From positions 1,982,501 through 2,046,500 of the forward strand of contig JACCIC010000063.1 in the NCBI GenBank assembly GCA_018907035.1: a stretch of 64,000 nucleotides of DNA. The letters are read 5' to 3'. The notes under the pieces were generated by a model. It was not told the origin of the DNA. It ran no database searches and was given only the letters and a program-made list of their open reading frames with translations. Both the position numbers and the translations under genes were made by a program. Source of the DNA: Sycobia sp. Sy_11 (lineage: Eukaryota > Arthropoda > Insecta > Hymenoptera > Epichrysomallidae). Every line of letters starts with the position of its first letter. Position 1 is the first letter of the stretch. Shown here one piece after another: positions 1 through 11,429 of this stretch.

Positions 1-1028
1 AATTTTACAAGTAGAAAACTTAAGGAAATGATCAGGCTTTCTATCTTGGATCTAGTCAGATTTCCTTAACTTCTCCCTATTTTGGAAAGAATGGCGTTTT
101 TCTAGGCGGAATCTGCCAAGTAGGAGAATTCAGGAAATGGTTAGACTTTCTATTTGGATTCTAGTTAGATTTCCTCAACTTTTTCTAATATTGGAAAGAA
201 CGACGTCTTTTCTAATCAAGACCTTATGTGTACGAAAATTAGATATTATTTATATATATATATATATATATATAATAAATGAGTGCGCGCGCGCGCGCGC
301 GCGTATATATATATATAGTATATAAACACCGGCAGATCTTTCCAACATGAGAAAGAATTTAAAAAATTGATTTCCTATGTATGTTTTATCTTGTGTTTAT
401 AAAATTATTATATTATCTTAAGTGCTTTATGGTCATATGCAAACCATAGTATAATAATCGCATATTGCGTTTTAGCATAGTGCATAATGCGTTAGCTTGC
501 GAATCGTAAGGTCGTGGGTTCGATACTTCAGCGGAGGTCGGAATTTTTTTCATCGAATAAAATATTATATGTTGAGCAGAGGTGTTTAACATTAAAATTT
601 ACAATAATTAGTGTATAAAAAATATATTAATAATTATTAATTGTTATTGTAAATCTGAATACGTAATAGTCATATAGAAAATAATTTATGAATGCTAATT
701 AAATGGTATGCGTAACCTAAATACGTAAATATATTTTTTTATTTTAAATAAATAAATATTAAAGAGTCAAAAAATTATTCACTTAATCGAGGAAACAAAA
801 TTAGAATAATTTATTATTGGCTTAATTTCTAGATTTTCTGACTAGATTTTGTCTAGTTTCTAGCTTGGTATACCTACCAAAATCTATGCTCGTTCCATAT
901 TAAAAATGCTATTAAAAGTGGGACAAATCGGAACTAGGATCAGGCTAGATTTCCCTTCTGGGTCCGAACATTTGATAAGGAAAACTCACCCGATACTAGT
1001 TAGATTCGAGAATAAATTTCTACACGGG
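1..1028 (+). mobile_element. TIR transposon family, copy 1 (5' end outside window)
   Basis: This is a non-autonomous DNA-transposon-like element whose right end, TTCTACACGGG, closes at 1028. Its left end lies before the window. It shows the family order: diverged 110-bp internal repeats (1-235), a TA then GC microsatellite (250-320), a tRNA-like cassette (473-550), an AT-rich body, and a CTAG-rich subterminal region (820-870) before the TIR. It encodes no transposase. The short open frame at 137-325 recurs in other copies and is only transposon end sequence. The family definition rests on direct comparison of ten copies in this window; the superfamily is not identified. Confidence 0.85.
473..550 (+). 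ncRNA. tRNA-like Pol III cassette in TIR copy 1
   Basis: An A-box-like TAGCATAGTGC (473) and a B-box-like GGGTTCGATAC (516) sit at the spacing found in tRNA genes, followed by a seven-T run (544-550) that would stop RNA polymerase III. A D-stem (GCAT/ATGC) and a partial T-arm can be drawn, but no acceptor stem closes. It is therefore tRNA-derived or tRNA-like rather than a working tRNA gene. Equivalent cassettes occur in the other copies. Transcription is inferred, not shown. Confidence 0.5.
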
Positions 1029-1080
1029 TTTTGTTCGTAAAGTGCAATCTGACTGCCCACACCACCCTTACATAATTGAA

Positions 1081-1128
1081 GACGTAGTCCAAAGTTTCGA
1101 GCTCGCTACGGCTCCTCATCAGGGACTA
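1081..1128 (-). ncRNA. Candidate hammerhead ribozyme of a Penelope-like element
   Basis: On the minus strand the segment contains CTGATGA, then a GAGC/GCTC stem, then CGAAAC, the two conserved core boxes of a hammerhead ribozyme. GTC follows about ten bases later. It lies just downstream of the GIY-YIG endonuclease remnant on the same strand, where Penelope-like elements are known to keep hammerhead motifs in their terminal repeats. TAGTCC before the core can also pair with GGACTA after it. Helices I and III are not convincingly closed, so activity is uncertain. Confidence 0.5.
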
Positions 1129-1229
1129 AACTAAACCTTATATTCTAATCTATATATACCTTATCTCCACTACCCAATTTTAGTAAATTAAATATAGAAT
1201 CCCCCTCGACACAAATTGTTCAAGACCTA

Positions 1230-1570
1230 TCAATTTAATGAGGAATGATAAATGTTATCTATTTTACTAGACTCTAACATTAAATTCACATTATTTTGAT
1301 TCTTGGAAATGTGAATACTTTCAAGACTCTCCCTTTTATACTTATTACTAATACCATGTTCTAAAATATCCACATTCAGAAAACCAAAAGAATGTAAAAA
1401 CTTTAAACAATGCTCCTTTAAACCGGAAGTAATATGTGAGCTACGTAAACTATATTTATGGTCAGAAATCCTCTTTTTTAAATATCTACCTGTTTGTCTA
1501 ATGAAGTATTTATTACAATCCATACAATTAATTTTGTAAACAACTCCAGATTTTAAACGTAAATAATCCC
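1230..1570 (-). pseudogene. Penelope-like element, GIY-YIG endonuclease fragment
   Basis: The reading frame starts upstream of the first ATG (1523), with VVYKINCMDCNKYFIRQTG, and runs to a stop near 1230. It matches the C-terminal endonuclease of Penelope-like retroelements: a CxxC pair, a GIY-YIG-like strand (here YFIRQTGRYLKKRISDHK), a conserved Arg and His, and a terminal region resembling the ESIHISKNQNNVNL pattern. That domain nicks target DNA for priming. The reverse transcriptase part is absent, so this is a 5'-truncated relic. The Gly usually found in the second half of the motif is Arg here, which suggests decay. Confidence 0.65.
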
Positions 1571-1644
1571 TATCTTACTATTATTACGTATTATTTTCGA
1601 TGAATTTAATTGGACTGTAAGACCAATGGAAATATTTATTAATT

Positions 1645-2400
1645 TAAAAAAATATATAATAACCAGAATAATAATGAATCACGATCATTGCTAACAGCTT
1701 TGGCAAATATGTGAACATGATTAAAAGACGAATGAATGAGGAGTTAGGCGAATTCTGGACCTTGTCGCTTCACACGGCGTCGTTTACTGTCTAGTGCGCG
1801 CGAACAGCGCCCAACACTCAGAGCGCCGCGTAGCTGCCGAATCCTAATTTTGAAAATAATCTTTTGCGCGCCTCGCCTATCGGCCCCGGGAATCGCGCGG
1901 CGGCCGCGGCGCAGACGTCTTCCCCTCGAGCTCCGAGTCAGGGCCGGCTCGCGCTTTAATTCACCGGGCGCACACTTGTCCTCCGGCCGAATCTATTTTC
2001 ACGTTGATCAAGATCGCTATCGCGCCCGTCCATGTGTTCACGTCAATTTCGCAAGAAAAGTCTTGTCCCGTTCTCCCAGCCCCCGTTCCATAGTGCGTAG
2101 TACTAATTCTCCCTCTAGAACTCTTTCACAATAAAACCTCTTTTAAATATATATTATACTATAGGTATACTATAGAAAATTAATATGCTACGCCAATTTT
2201 AGCGGAACATTTAGGCTGGAGAAACGAAATATTTATTTATTCAGACATATTTGTATTATAGAAGTAATGAGATTACTTTAACCTCTAAATTGGACGATGG
2301 GTTAAAATATTGACAAAATTGCGATACTTTCTAATACATTCACTAAGTAAATATTTGAAAATTTGACATTTATTTAGTAAGATTCATTAATAAATGTGGC
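1645..2400. other. No gene found; CpG-rich island
   Basis: The segment 1745-2125 is rich in G, C and CpG compared with the AT-rich surroundings. It holds an open frame (1850-2134) of arginine/proline-rich, low-information protein that I do not recognise. I see no splice signals or domain that would make it a gene. It could be an old exon, a promoter or simply unique GC-rich DNA. Confidence 0.4.
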
Positions 2401-2427
2401 GATCGTAGACCTCCGTTAAATGTGTTT

Positions 2428-2490
2428 AACATTAAACACTTCCGTTGAACGTATAAATTATTTTACTTCGATGAAAAGAACTCCGACCTT
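2428..2490 (-). mobile_element. Fragment of the TIR transposon family
   Basis: This short minus-strand piece matches the family just beyond the tRNA-like cassette (the GTTGAACGTATAAATTATTT and TTCGATGAAAA stretches). It abuts the left end of copy 2, which appears to have inserted into an older copy. The other side of the older copy is not found next to the right end of copy 2. Confidence 0.6.
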
Positions 2491-2491
2491 C

Positions 2492-2944
2492 CCCGTGCAG
2501 AAATATACTCGGTATATCCCTAGTTCGGGCTAGATCCTAGTCAGTATTACTGATGATTTCCTCGTCTAGCTAATACTCGCCAGATCTGAGTTAGATTTCC
2601 CTACGATCATCGAATAATTTTCATATATTAATTATTACTTTCTCGAATTTATTCAGATTTCCTTATCTTTTATTGATGTTAGAAAGAAATACGTGTTTTC
2701 TATAGTCTAAATTTTACAAGTAGGAAACTTAAGGAAATTATCAGGCTTTCTATCTTGGTTTTAGTTAGATTTCCTTAACTTCTCCCTATTTTGGAAAAAA
2801 TGACGTGTTTCTAGTCGGAATCTGCTGAGTAAGAGAAGTAAGGAAATGGTTAGGCTTTCTATTTTGATTCTAGTTAGATTTCCTCAACTTTTTCTAATAT
2901 TGGAAAGAACGATGTTTTTTCTAGTCAAGCCCTTATGCGTGCAG

Positions 2945-3003
<59 letters not shown>

Positions 3004-3680
3004 AACACCTGCAGATCTTTCCAACATGGGAAAGAATTTCAAAAATTGATTTACTATGTATGTATTATCTTGTGTTTATAAAATATTATTATATGGTCTT
3101 AAGTGCTGTACGATCATATGCAAAATATAATATAGTAATCCTATATTGCGTTTTAGCAGTTATAGTGCATAATGCGTTAGCTTGTGAATCGTAGGATCGT
3201 GGGTTCGATACTCAGCGGAGGTCGGAATTTTTTTCATCGAAATAAAATAATTTATACGTTCAACAGAGGTGCTTAACATTAAAATTTACAATAATTAATG
3301 TAAAAAAAATATATAATTATTAATTATTAACTGTAAATCGTAATACGTAGTAATGCATATAGAAAATAATTTATAAAATCTAATTAAATGGTATGTGTTA
3401 CCTAAATACGTAAATAAATTTTGATTTTAAAAAAATAAATATTAAAGAGTCAAACAATTATTCACTTGATCGAGGAAACAAAATTAGGATAATTTATAAA
3501 TCGTCTTAATTTCTAAATTTTCTAATTTGGTATACCTACCAAAATCGAAGGTCGTTTCCTATATGAAAAGCTATAAAAATCGGAACTAGGATCAGACTAG
3601 ATTTCCCTTCTGGATCCGAACATTTAATAAGGAAAACTTACCCGATACTAGTTAGATTCGAGAATGAATTTCCACACGAG
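2492..3680 (+). mobile_element. TIR transposon family, copy 2
   Basis: The copy is complete from CCCGTGCAGAAATATACTC (2492) to CACGAG (3680), the last block carrying one substitution from CACGGG. It keeps the three 110-bp repeats (2660-2940), an uninterrupted TA microsatellite (2948-3000) and the tRNA-like cassette (about 3154-3234). The cassette has a 4-bp insertion within the A-box region. There is no coding capacity. The flanking dinucleotides TC and TA do not match, so no target duplication is visible here. Confidence 0.85.
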
Positions 3681-3778
3681 TAGTTAGTGTTATCCATTTT
3701 GATCTTCAGGTTAATATGACACTACCCATAGCTTGTGGATATCTTTTGATTTTTATACATTTTTTTTCTTATGTAGGA

Positions 3779-3783
<5 letters not shown>

Positions 3784-3822
<39 letters not shown>
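3784..3822. repeat. (CT)n microsatellite
   Basis: This CT dinucleotide tract sits at the truncated left edge of the foldback-element copy. The Leu/Ser-repeat protein predicted across it is not a gene. Confidence 0.9.
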
Positions 3823-3827
<5 letters not shown>

Positions 3828-4330
3828 AGGGATACGTCAACGAGGGCCTAACTAATACGCAGGCCAAAACCACGATTATAAAACCAGACCTTTTTTTGAC
3901 ATAAATATTTAAGACTTTCGTTTAGAACGTTTCTCTATCCAATCTTTGTGTAAAAACTGGGGGAACTGTCATATGTCCGCCCATTTGTTAACAAACATTG
4001 GATAGAGAGACGTTCTAAGTTAAAGTCTTCAGAAGTGATATAAAAAAAAATTGGTGTTCAAAACCGCGAAATTGGCCTACATATTAGTTAGGTCGTCCCA
4101 TCGACGTATACCATCATTTTATGTTTTTTTCTTCGTCAATAGTTCGCCTGGTTTCTCCTTTTCCAGACCCACGAGTGCTGGCCGAAATCTGTGCGTCCTG
4201 ATTCGCTGATGGACACTGCCACTGCAAAAACTATTCAGAGCAGCCCCAAATGATTCGAATTTATACATAACTTTTCCTTCTCGATCCCATGGTCATACTT
4301 TGATCACTTATTTCCGAAAGACCGTGTATA
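3828..4330. mobile_element. Foldback element, partial copy
   Basis: An imperfect palindrome is centred near 3970. For example AACGTTTCTCTATCCAAT on the left faces ATTGGATAGAGAGACGTT on the right, and GGGATACGTC (3829) faces GACGTATACC (4101). The right arm continues to about 4330. The matching outer left arm is missing, cut at the CT tract. It is homologous over about 490 bp to the full copy at 57850-58505. No protein is encoded. Confidence 0.75.
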
Positions 4331-4389
4331 TATATAATAAAAATGTGAAGCAGCTGCAAAAATAAAGGAATGTATCGAAATGTTTAAAC

Positions 4390-6620
4390 GGAGTTCTAGA
4401 AAATACTAATAACGTATTGAGATTGTTCATGAAAATAGAGGGAATTCAAACTCAATATACTGCTCCATATACACCCGAGTAAAATGACATTGCAGAACCA
4501 AAGAATCGATCCCCCATTGAGATGATAAGATGCGTGATAATCAATGCAGATCTAAACCTTAAATATTGGGATGAAACGATTAACACCGCGAACTATTTAC
4601 AAAATAGATTACCGTCGAGAGTCATCGATAAAATACCGTTCGAGCTATGGTATAATAAAAAAGTTTTTGGACTGGGAGCATCTATGTATATTCCGGAGGA
4701 AAAATGTTTGAAATTGGACGATAAAACAAAAGAGTTGATTTTTGTCGGATACTACACAGAATCAAAGGATTACCGTCTACGCGACACTGAAACATCTAAA
4801 ATATAAATCAGTCGAGATGTAATATCTGGCTAAATAAATAAAATTTACAAAGATAGTAATAGTATTGAAAGTGGAGTATTTATAGATGAACCAAATATCA
4901 ACGCGAATGAAATGTTAAATGTACAACGTCCAAATGATAATGTTTCATTAGTAAGTGATAACGATCAACCAACGCCAACAAATCAATTGCAGCAACCAAA
5001 AAGAACAAACAGAGGAGTGCCTCCTGATTAATATATGGGTGAAATGAATTTGACCATTCACGCAAATCTGATAGACGAGAAGTACTTTCGAGACCGGAGA
5101 AGCACAAGTGTATAAATGCAATAAATGAAGAAATCATTAAAAGGCAATCATACTTGGACGCTCGTTGACCGCGCAAATGACAGAAATATCTTCAATCCAA
5201 AATCTTTGTTTAAATTCAAGCGGAATTTAGACGGAAATATTAACAGGTATAAGGCACTTGTTGCACGTGGGATTGTGAGAAGGATCAGTTCACGCGGCGG
5301 TTGTGAGTCATCAAACCCTACTTACGCTATTGTTAATCGCAGGTAAGAAAGAGTTCTATGCGCATCATAGCGATGCTAAAACAGCTTTTCTCAAAAGTAC
5401 ATTGCAGGAATAATTTTATATGGAACAGCCGAGAGGTTATAAAATTAATCTATATAACCAGAAAATATACAAACTCATTAAGAGTATTTACGGTTCCAAG
5501 CAGGCAGCTAAAGCGTGGAGTGATACGATAAGCATAGCTTTGAAAGATTTTGATTTCATACAAAGTTAGGCTGACCCTTGTCTGCATATTAAAAAATTCG
5601 GAAATATAACTATATACCTCGTAGTATATCTAGATGATTTTATATTATCATGTATGGATAACAAAATAATAGAAGATTCAACTAAAAACTAAAATATTAC
5701 TTCGACTTAAATAATCTCGGTGTTTAGTTTCATTACTTGGGAATAAAAATTAAGACCGACAGTGATAGAATTTATTAGCTCAATCAATTACACTATGTAG
5801 ATTTGCTATTGTAAAAATTCGGCCTGACAGATGCAAAGTCATCAGCAATATCTATGGATCGAAGATATTTGAGAGTGAGAAATGATGAAAATAAGTTTTT
5901 AAACGATAATCTATAACAACAATTAATAGGTGGGCTTTTATACATCGCATTCCATACGAAACCAGACGTGATTGCTGTGGTGACAATATTAAGTCAGTAT
6001 AACAAAAATCTGACATAAGCAGGCTGGACAAAAGTAAAGAGGATACTTCGTTATTTAAAAGAAACGAAACACCATCTTTTGAAGCTTAAAATCCAATCTG
6101 ATAAGAGAAAGAATTTATGTGGATATGCTAATTCCGATTGGGCACAATATATAACCAGTCGAATATCAAACAGTGGAAACATTATCAAATTTAATGGAAG
6201 TACCATTAGTTGGATGTGTAAAAAGCAATCATGCGTTGCGCTATCTTCCACTGAATCAGACTATGTAGCACTATCGGATGCCTGTCAAGATGCAATATGG
6301 CTACATCGACTTTTGTCCAATTTTGAAGAAATATAGACGGACGCAATTTTAATATTTGAATATAATCAAGGAGGCACAAAGTTAATTACAAATAGCAACT
6401 TAAAGAATAGGATGAAACATATAGGTAGAAAATATTATCACGTAAAGGACTTGGTAAAAAAGAAAATCATCAATTTGCAGTACTGTCCAACAGAAAATAT
6501 ATTGGTTGATTTATTAACAAAGCCACTAAACAGAACGAAATTTCAAAAATTTCGAAATCAATACAATTTAGTCGATGCAATATCGAGGAAGAATGTTGAA
6601 TATAACAATACTACCTAGAC
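4390..6620 (+). pseudogene. Copia-type retrotransposon pol, decayed (5'-truncated)
   Basis: Plus-strand pieces of a Copia polyprotein appear in the normal order. The integrase C-terminus (about 4440-4806) includes NTANYLQNRLPSR and KELIFVGY. The reverse transcriptase (5125-5850) includes HTWTLVD, DAKTAFL, IYGSKQA and a YLDD form of the catalytic box near 5628. RNase H (about 6020-6600) includes CGYANSDWA, SSTESDYVALSDA and, near the end, LVDLLTKPLN. Gag, protease and most of integrase are absent. Stops and frameshifts occur throughout, for example a stop within the PYTPE-N motif near 4482, so no product can be made. Confidence 0.9.
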
Positions 6621-6699
6621 TCTAGTAACTGCACTTCTGCATAGTGGAAGCATCTTGCGGAGCAATAAAGTAATGAACACCCAAAGGGATATTTTTGAC

Positions 6700-6840
6700 C
6701 TGCAACTGAGGAGTGCACTATCTTTTAGTATTTAATCACGTCGCACATTATTTTTCTAGTATTTTCTCCATAGCTATTTATTGCAATTCATATCCTTTTT
6801 ATTGTATCAATAAATAAATGCGTATATTAATAAAATAATA
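6700..6840 (+). repeat. Possible 3' LTR remnant of the Copia element
   Basis: A purine-rich AACTGAGGAG is followed by TG, which resembles a Copia polypurine tract and LTR start. AATAAATAAA polyadenylation-like signals follow at about 6810. No matching 5' LTR is in the window, so the boundaries are guesses. Confidence 0.3.
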
Positions 6841-7541
6841 CGTGTTTTTTCCACACTGCCTTTCAATAGTAGTTTTTCAAAATATTAATTGATTTTTGGA
6901 AATCAAAATTGTTGATTTAAATTAAAAGTTGACTGAATTAAAAAAAATTGACTTATTTTTGTGCTTTCACTAGATACAAATCCTTATAAGACAAATTTAC
7001 AGAAATGCGAAAAAAGTATTTGAAAAAAACATTTCTCATCTTTTAAAACCTGTACGTCTGTGTGCGTGCGTGAGTACGTGTGCTTAATACTCGTATATAC
7101 GGCGTGCATGCGGCGCGAAGCAGCTCACGGTCGATAAACACCCTCTCTCATATCGGAACCGCACTTTATCCCAATCTCCCATCGACACATGCAACCGAGT
7201 GATGACGACGACAAACCCGTGAGTTTTCGAGAAAAAGCGGAAATCGCGCGAGAGAGAGCGAGAGAGTTAGAGGGGAGGGAGGGGGTGATGGAAAGAACCA
7301 AGCTGCTCGAGCATACTCCCTTGCTGACAGTCGTCGCACACGCTATACACGTAACCTCCACACGATATCATAGCGCGCGGCGACGCGGGCGATAAGCCGC
7401 GAGACAAGCTCGAGGGAGACGCGAAATTTCATCTGAGGCTGTAATGCGCAATTTTTACGCACGGACCCTCTTTTATCGGCGAGCCCCGATCGCTCGTGCC
7501 TGTGTAATGATAGATGTATAAATATACGCATATAGCCGGAC

Positions 7542-7602
7542 ATGTCGCTGGGTGTGGCTACGCGGATTCGCAGCCAGATGAAGCGGGGAAAGCCCCTTCA
7601 CT
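7542..7602 (+). CDS. Speculative first coding exon (unknown product)
   Basis: An ATG at 7542 opens a frame reading MSLGVATRIRSQMKRGKPLH, which runs into a strong splice-donor sequence, T/GTAAGT, at 7603. A second in-frame ATG lies at 7578. It sits at the 3' edge of a CpG-rich island (7080-7540) with an upstream TATAAATA-like stretch near 7517. These are the signs of a promoter and first exon. No downstream exon was identified, the peptide is not recognised, and a chance match is quite possible. Confidence 0.18.
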
Positions 7603-8649
7603 GTAAGTTATGAAAAAATAAATCTTATGTAATGTATACATAGATAGATTAAAGAGAGAGCGCAAGGCTCGCATGATCCAGGAGCGGGACGATAAAGCAG
7701 TGACGTTTCAAAATACTCAGCAGTAGTCGTAGGCCTCAAACGAACGCGGCTACTTTGAATTCGAATTGAAGAAATCGCGTTTTGGGTATGGAGTCACAGC
7801 ACCGTGCAAAGACGCAAACGCGAAGAAAGAAAAAAGGAGCGGCCGCCGTCAAACGCGAATAGCGCCAGAGAACGGCTTTGTCATCCTGCGTGCGAAAGAA
7901 AAGGCTGGCGTCTCTCTGGGTGAAAAAACGCGACCTATACTCTCGGTTTCTTGATTATCATAAGCTCATAAGTGCACCTACATCGTATATTACGCTGTAA
8001 TTTTACTTAAAATTTTGGAATCTTGAAATACTCTCACATCTGTACCTGTTATTTCTATACTGAACTGAGAAATATATATATAGTAAAAATACACAACAGT
8101 GAATATCAATTGTATAATAATTTGTATTTTTTTATTGTAGAAGAAATCAGGGATTAATAAAGTGATTGTTTTGTACTGATCTATCTAAGAAAATATAACT
8201 CTCTGGCTATAATATATTTTAAGCAATATAAAAATAAATAAGCTACTTCGAATACACAAATTATTATAACGATTTTACAATTATTGTTTATAAAAATTTA
8301 CAACGATTAAAACTGAATGAAATATCATTGAGAATAAGACGAATTAATAAAATATTTAAATATAACCCGTATCCAAAAGCGCACAATTCTATCACGTTAT
8401 GAAACCAATATCCAAAAACCTGAACCTTTTGAAAACAATTGTATGATTTCATTCATCGTCGAGAGTAAACATAGGAGTGCGAGATTAATCGTATATGTAT
8501 AGTGTACCGCTTAATTATCCGAGCCTCGTTAAAGCCTAATCAGCTTCGTATAAATGTGTATGTTGTATATGCGTGGCTCACGTCCTTCCCCAAACCGTTC
8601 AAGATCTATAAGAAAGCGTAACTATACACTATACTTTCCTATATCCAAC

Positions 8650-8650
<1 letters not shown>

Positions 8651-8695
<45 letters not shown>
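8651..8695. repeat. (TA)n microsatellite
   Basis: This is a pure TA tract followed by a TG/GC-rich simple stretch to about 8756. No gene is implied. Confidence 0.9.
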
Positions 8696-8700
<5 letters not shown>

Positions 8701-9978
8701 ATGAATGTGTGTAGGTGTGTCTGTGTGTGTGTGCGCGTGCGTGCGTGCGTGTGTGTAATATTCTTTTTTCATTACTTCGCGCAGTCGCAAACACAGCGCT
8801 CGAAGTCACGCTCGATCATGTTTTTGCGAGAAACAAAAGGGGCCGTGTGGCGTATTATCGCGCTAATTTTTTATGCGGATCGCATGTGTGCATCGAGGTT
8901 GCGCCCCAATCAAACGTGGGTTAGTTTATACCCACCTGTTTGTGACCCCCGCGTGATTAATAAAATATCTACTATTTGGGGAGAGTCGACAATTTCGCGG
9001 TCAATCGAACTATGAATCTGCCGCTCTAATTGCGAGCATGTCTCTGAGCATGCTATCATTTACAGGTTCGTGCGTCCTTACAAGTACTTCGGTTATACTA
9101 TATATTTTTATTTTTATTTTATTTTTGGATTGAAATGATTGGACTGTAAGACCAATAAAAAAATATTTATTAATTTGTGTTATTATCAATTGAAATTTTG
9201 GCCCAAACTGTATAATTGACAGAAAAAGGAACGATACATTTGCGGGTATACGCTCATTAACACGTCGTGGCCTCCTATTGTGAGTTATTTTTCTTCTGAC
9301 AATTCCTAACACCAAATAATTCGAATTATGAGATAAAATTTCTAATATTTCAAAAGTCAAATGTATTGGAAATATAATTCCATTACTTAGGTGAGAATTC
9401 ATTTTTAAAGTTGACGAAATTTTGCTGTCATTTACATAATCTTCTCGTGCACATTTTTTCTAAAACTATAATTACGTTCCAAGGCTTTTTTTATGTTACA
9501 TTGCTTTATGCCACGTCAATTGTTCAACCTGTCTTTAATATAGCGTACGGAAGTTGAATATTTACAAATCCGCAATCACGTCTACATTGATAAATCCGAG
9601 AATTCCGCGCGTGCCTGATGTAAATGCGTGGAGCGTTTTTAAATTCACAACAATTCCTGCGCGTATATGTCAAGCGGTCGGAAATCTGTCATAGTTTATA
9701 TCCTTCGTCTCCTCCTTTAAATTCATGGCGCTTACATTATATAACGGTAATAAATGTTGTAAAAAAACACACAGCATCCATAAAGAAGAAAGTATCTATA
9801 TATGTGTATATTCATAATAAACGCGCGAGACATCAGTTACGTTTCAACGATAATCATATAGATGGTTATCGTGGAGGTTCCTTACTTCCCTGCCTCCGGC
9901 GTGCTCGGGCACCAGTGTAAAAAAGCCTCTGTGTCTGGGCATACACATAGACAATCCGATGTATCGTGCGTATACATA

Positions 9979-9979
9979 C

Positions 9980-10040
<61 letters not shown>
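9979..10040. repeat. (TA)n microsatellite
   Basis: A long TA tract translates as Ile/Tyr repeats on both strands. No element boundary is seen on either side. Confidence 0.9.
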
Positions 10041-10043
<3 letters not shown>

Positions 10044-10714
10044 TATAAATTCGCGCAAAAATCTACGTATTTATTACGGGAGCCTAATGCCGCATGGTAA
10101 TATACTTCGTGCTGAATTCGCGGCCACGAGGTGTTTCTAATGCGGACTGATTTTATGAGCTCTCTCGTCTGCGCGAGCGCGGGCACGCAAGCACACACAC
10201 ATATACAACGCTCTCGAAATTATTTTAGATGTTGATTCTTGAGAATTCAAATGATCCGCAATGGATTCGATTATCCGAGGCAATAAAAAACGCGGCAAAC
10301 TTGGCGATCAAGTCTAAAATTCTTTAGTTTCTTATTAGAAGTTTTAGACTAGTATTTTAAGCTATATTTTTGTCATTATTCAGTCAAAGTAAAAGTATAG
10401 AGATGAAACTGTTTTCGTATCATTTATAAACTCTAATTTCGAGAAAGTATTAACATCCTTCATACACGTCTCATCGCATTGATATTAGCTTTTATATTAT
10501 TTGTATTAAGCTAGGTGAACAAAAAAAAGATAGCTATTTTATACACAATATATATTTTATACTATATGAACATGTGAAAGTAAACTAGAAACGTAAATGA
10601 AGTTATGCATTTTTCTGTGGATTCCTCGTTAAGATCTCTTAGTGGCGTTAAATATATAAATAGTCTTCGCTTTATCACACATCATTCACATCTTTGAACT
10701 ACATACCGTCCCTA

Positions 10715-11362
10715 CTCGTGTAGAAATTCATTCTCGAATCTAACTAGTATCGGGTTAGTTTTCCTTATTAAATGTTCGGATCCAGAAGGGAAATCTAGTC
10801 TGATCCTAGTTTCGATTTGTCCCAATTTTAAGAAGTTAAGAACTAGACAGAATCTAGTTTGAAAATCTAGAAATTAAAGCGATTTATATATTATTCTAAT
10901 TTTGTTTCCTCGATCAAGTGAATAATTTCTTGACTCTTTAATATTAATTTATTTAAAATAAAAAATATATTTACGTATTTAGGTAACGCATGCTGTTTAA
11001 TTAGAATTTATAAATTGTTTTCTATATGCATTATTACGTATTACGATTTACAATTAACAATTAATAATTATTAATTATATTTTTTACACTAATTATTATA
11101 AATTTTAATGATAAACACCTCTGTTGAACGTACACATTATTTTATTTCGATGAAAAAAATTCCGACCTCTGCTAAGTATCGAACCCACGATCCTACGATT
11201 CGCAAGCTAACGCATTATGCACTATGCTAAAACGCAATATGGGATTACTATACTGAACTTTGTATATGACCGTACAGCACTTAAGATCATATAATAATAT
11301 TTTATAAACACAAAATAATACATACATAGTAAATCAATTTTTTAAATTCTTTTCCATGTTGG

Positions 11363-11429
<67 letters not shown>

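Larger units (their letters stand above)
6840..10714. other. No recognised gene; mixed AT-rich and CpG-rich unique DNA
   Basis: Two islands, 7030-7960 and 8700-9010, are CpG-rich and separated by AT-rich DNA. Open frames in them (for example 7766-7954 and 8701-9015) are arginine- or cysteine-rich and match no family I know. TA tracts lie at 8651-8695 and 9979-10040. A candidate first exon inside the first island is listed separately. A 35-bp block beginning TGGACTGTAAGACCAAT near 9140 also occurs at 1611. Confidence 0.4.

Noticed and set aside
9010..9402. A 130-residue minus-strand frame
   Set aside because: No recognised domain, AT-rich composition, and part of it overlaps the 35-bp repeated block. 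Kept only as a possible unknown repeat.
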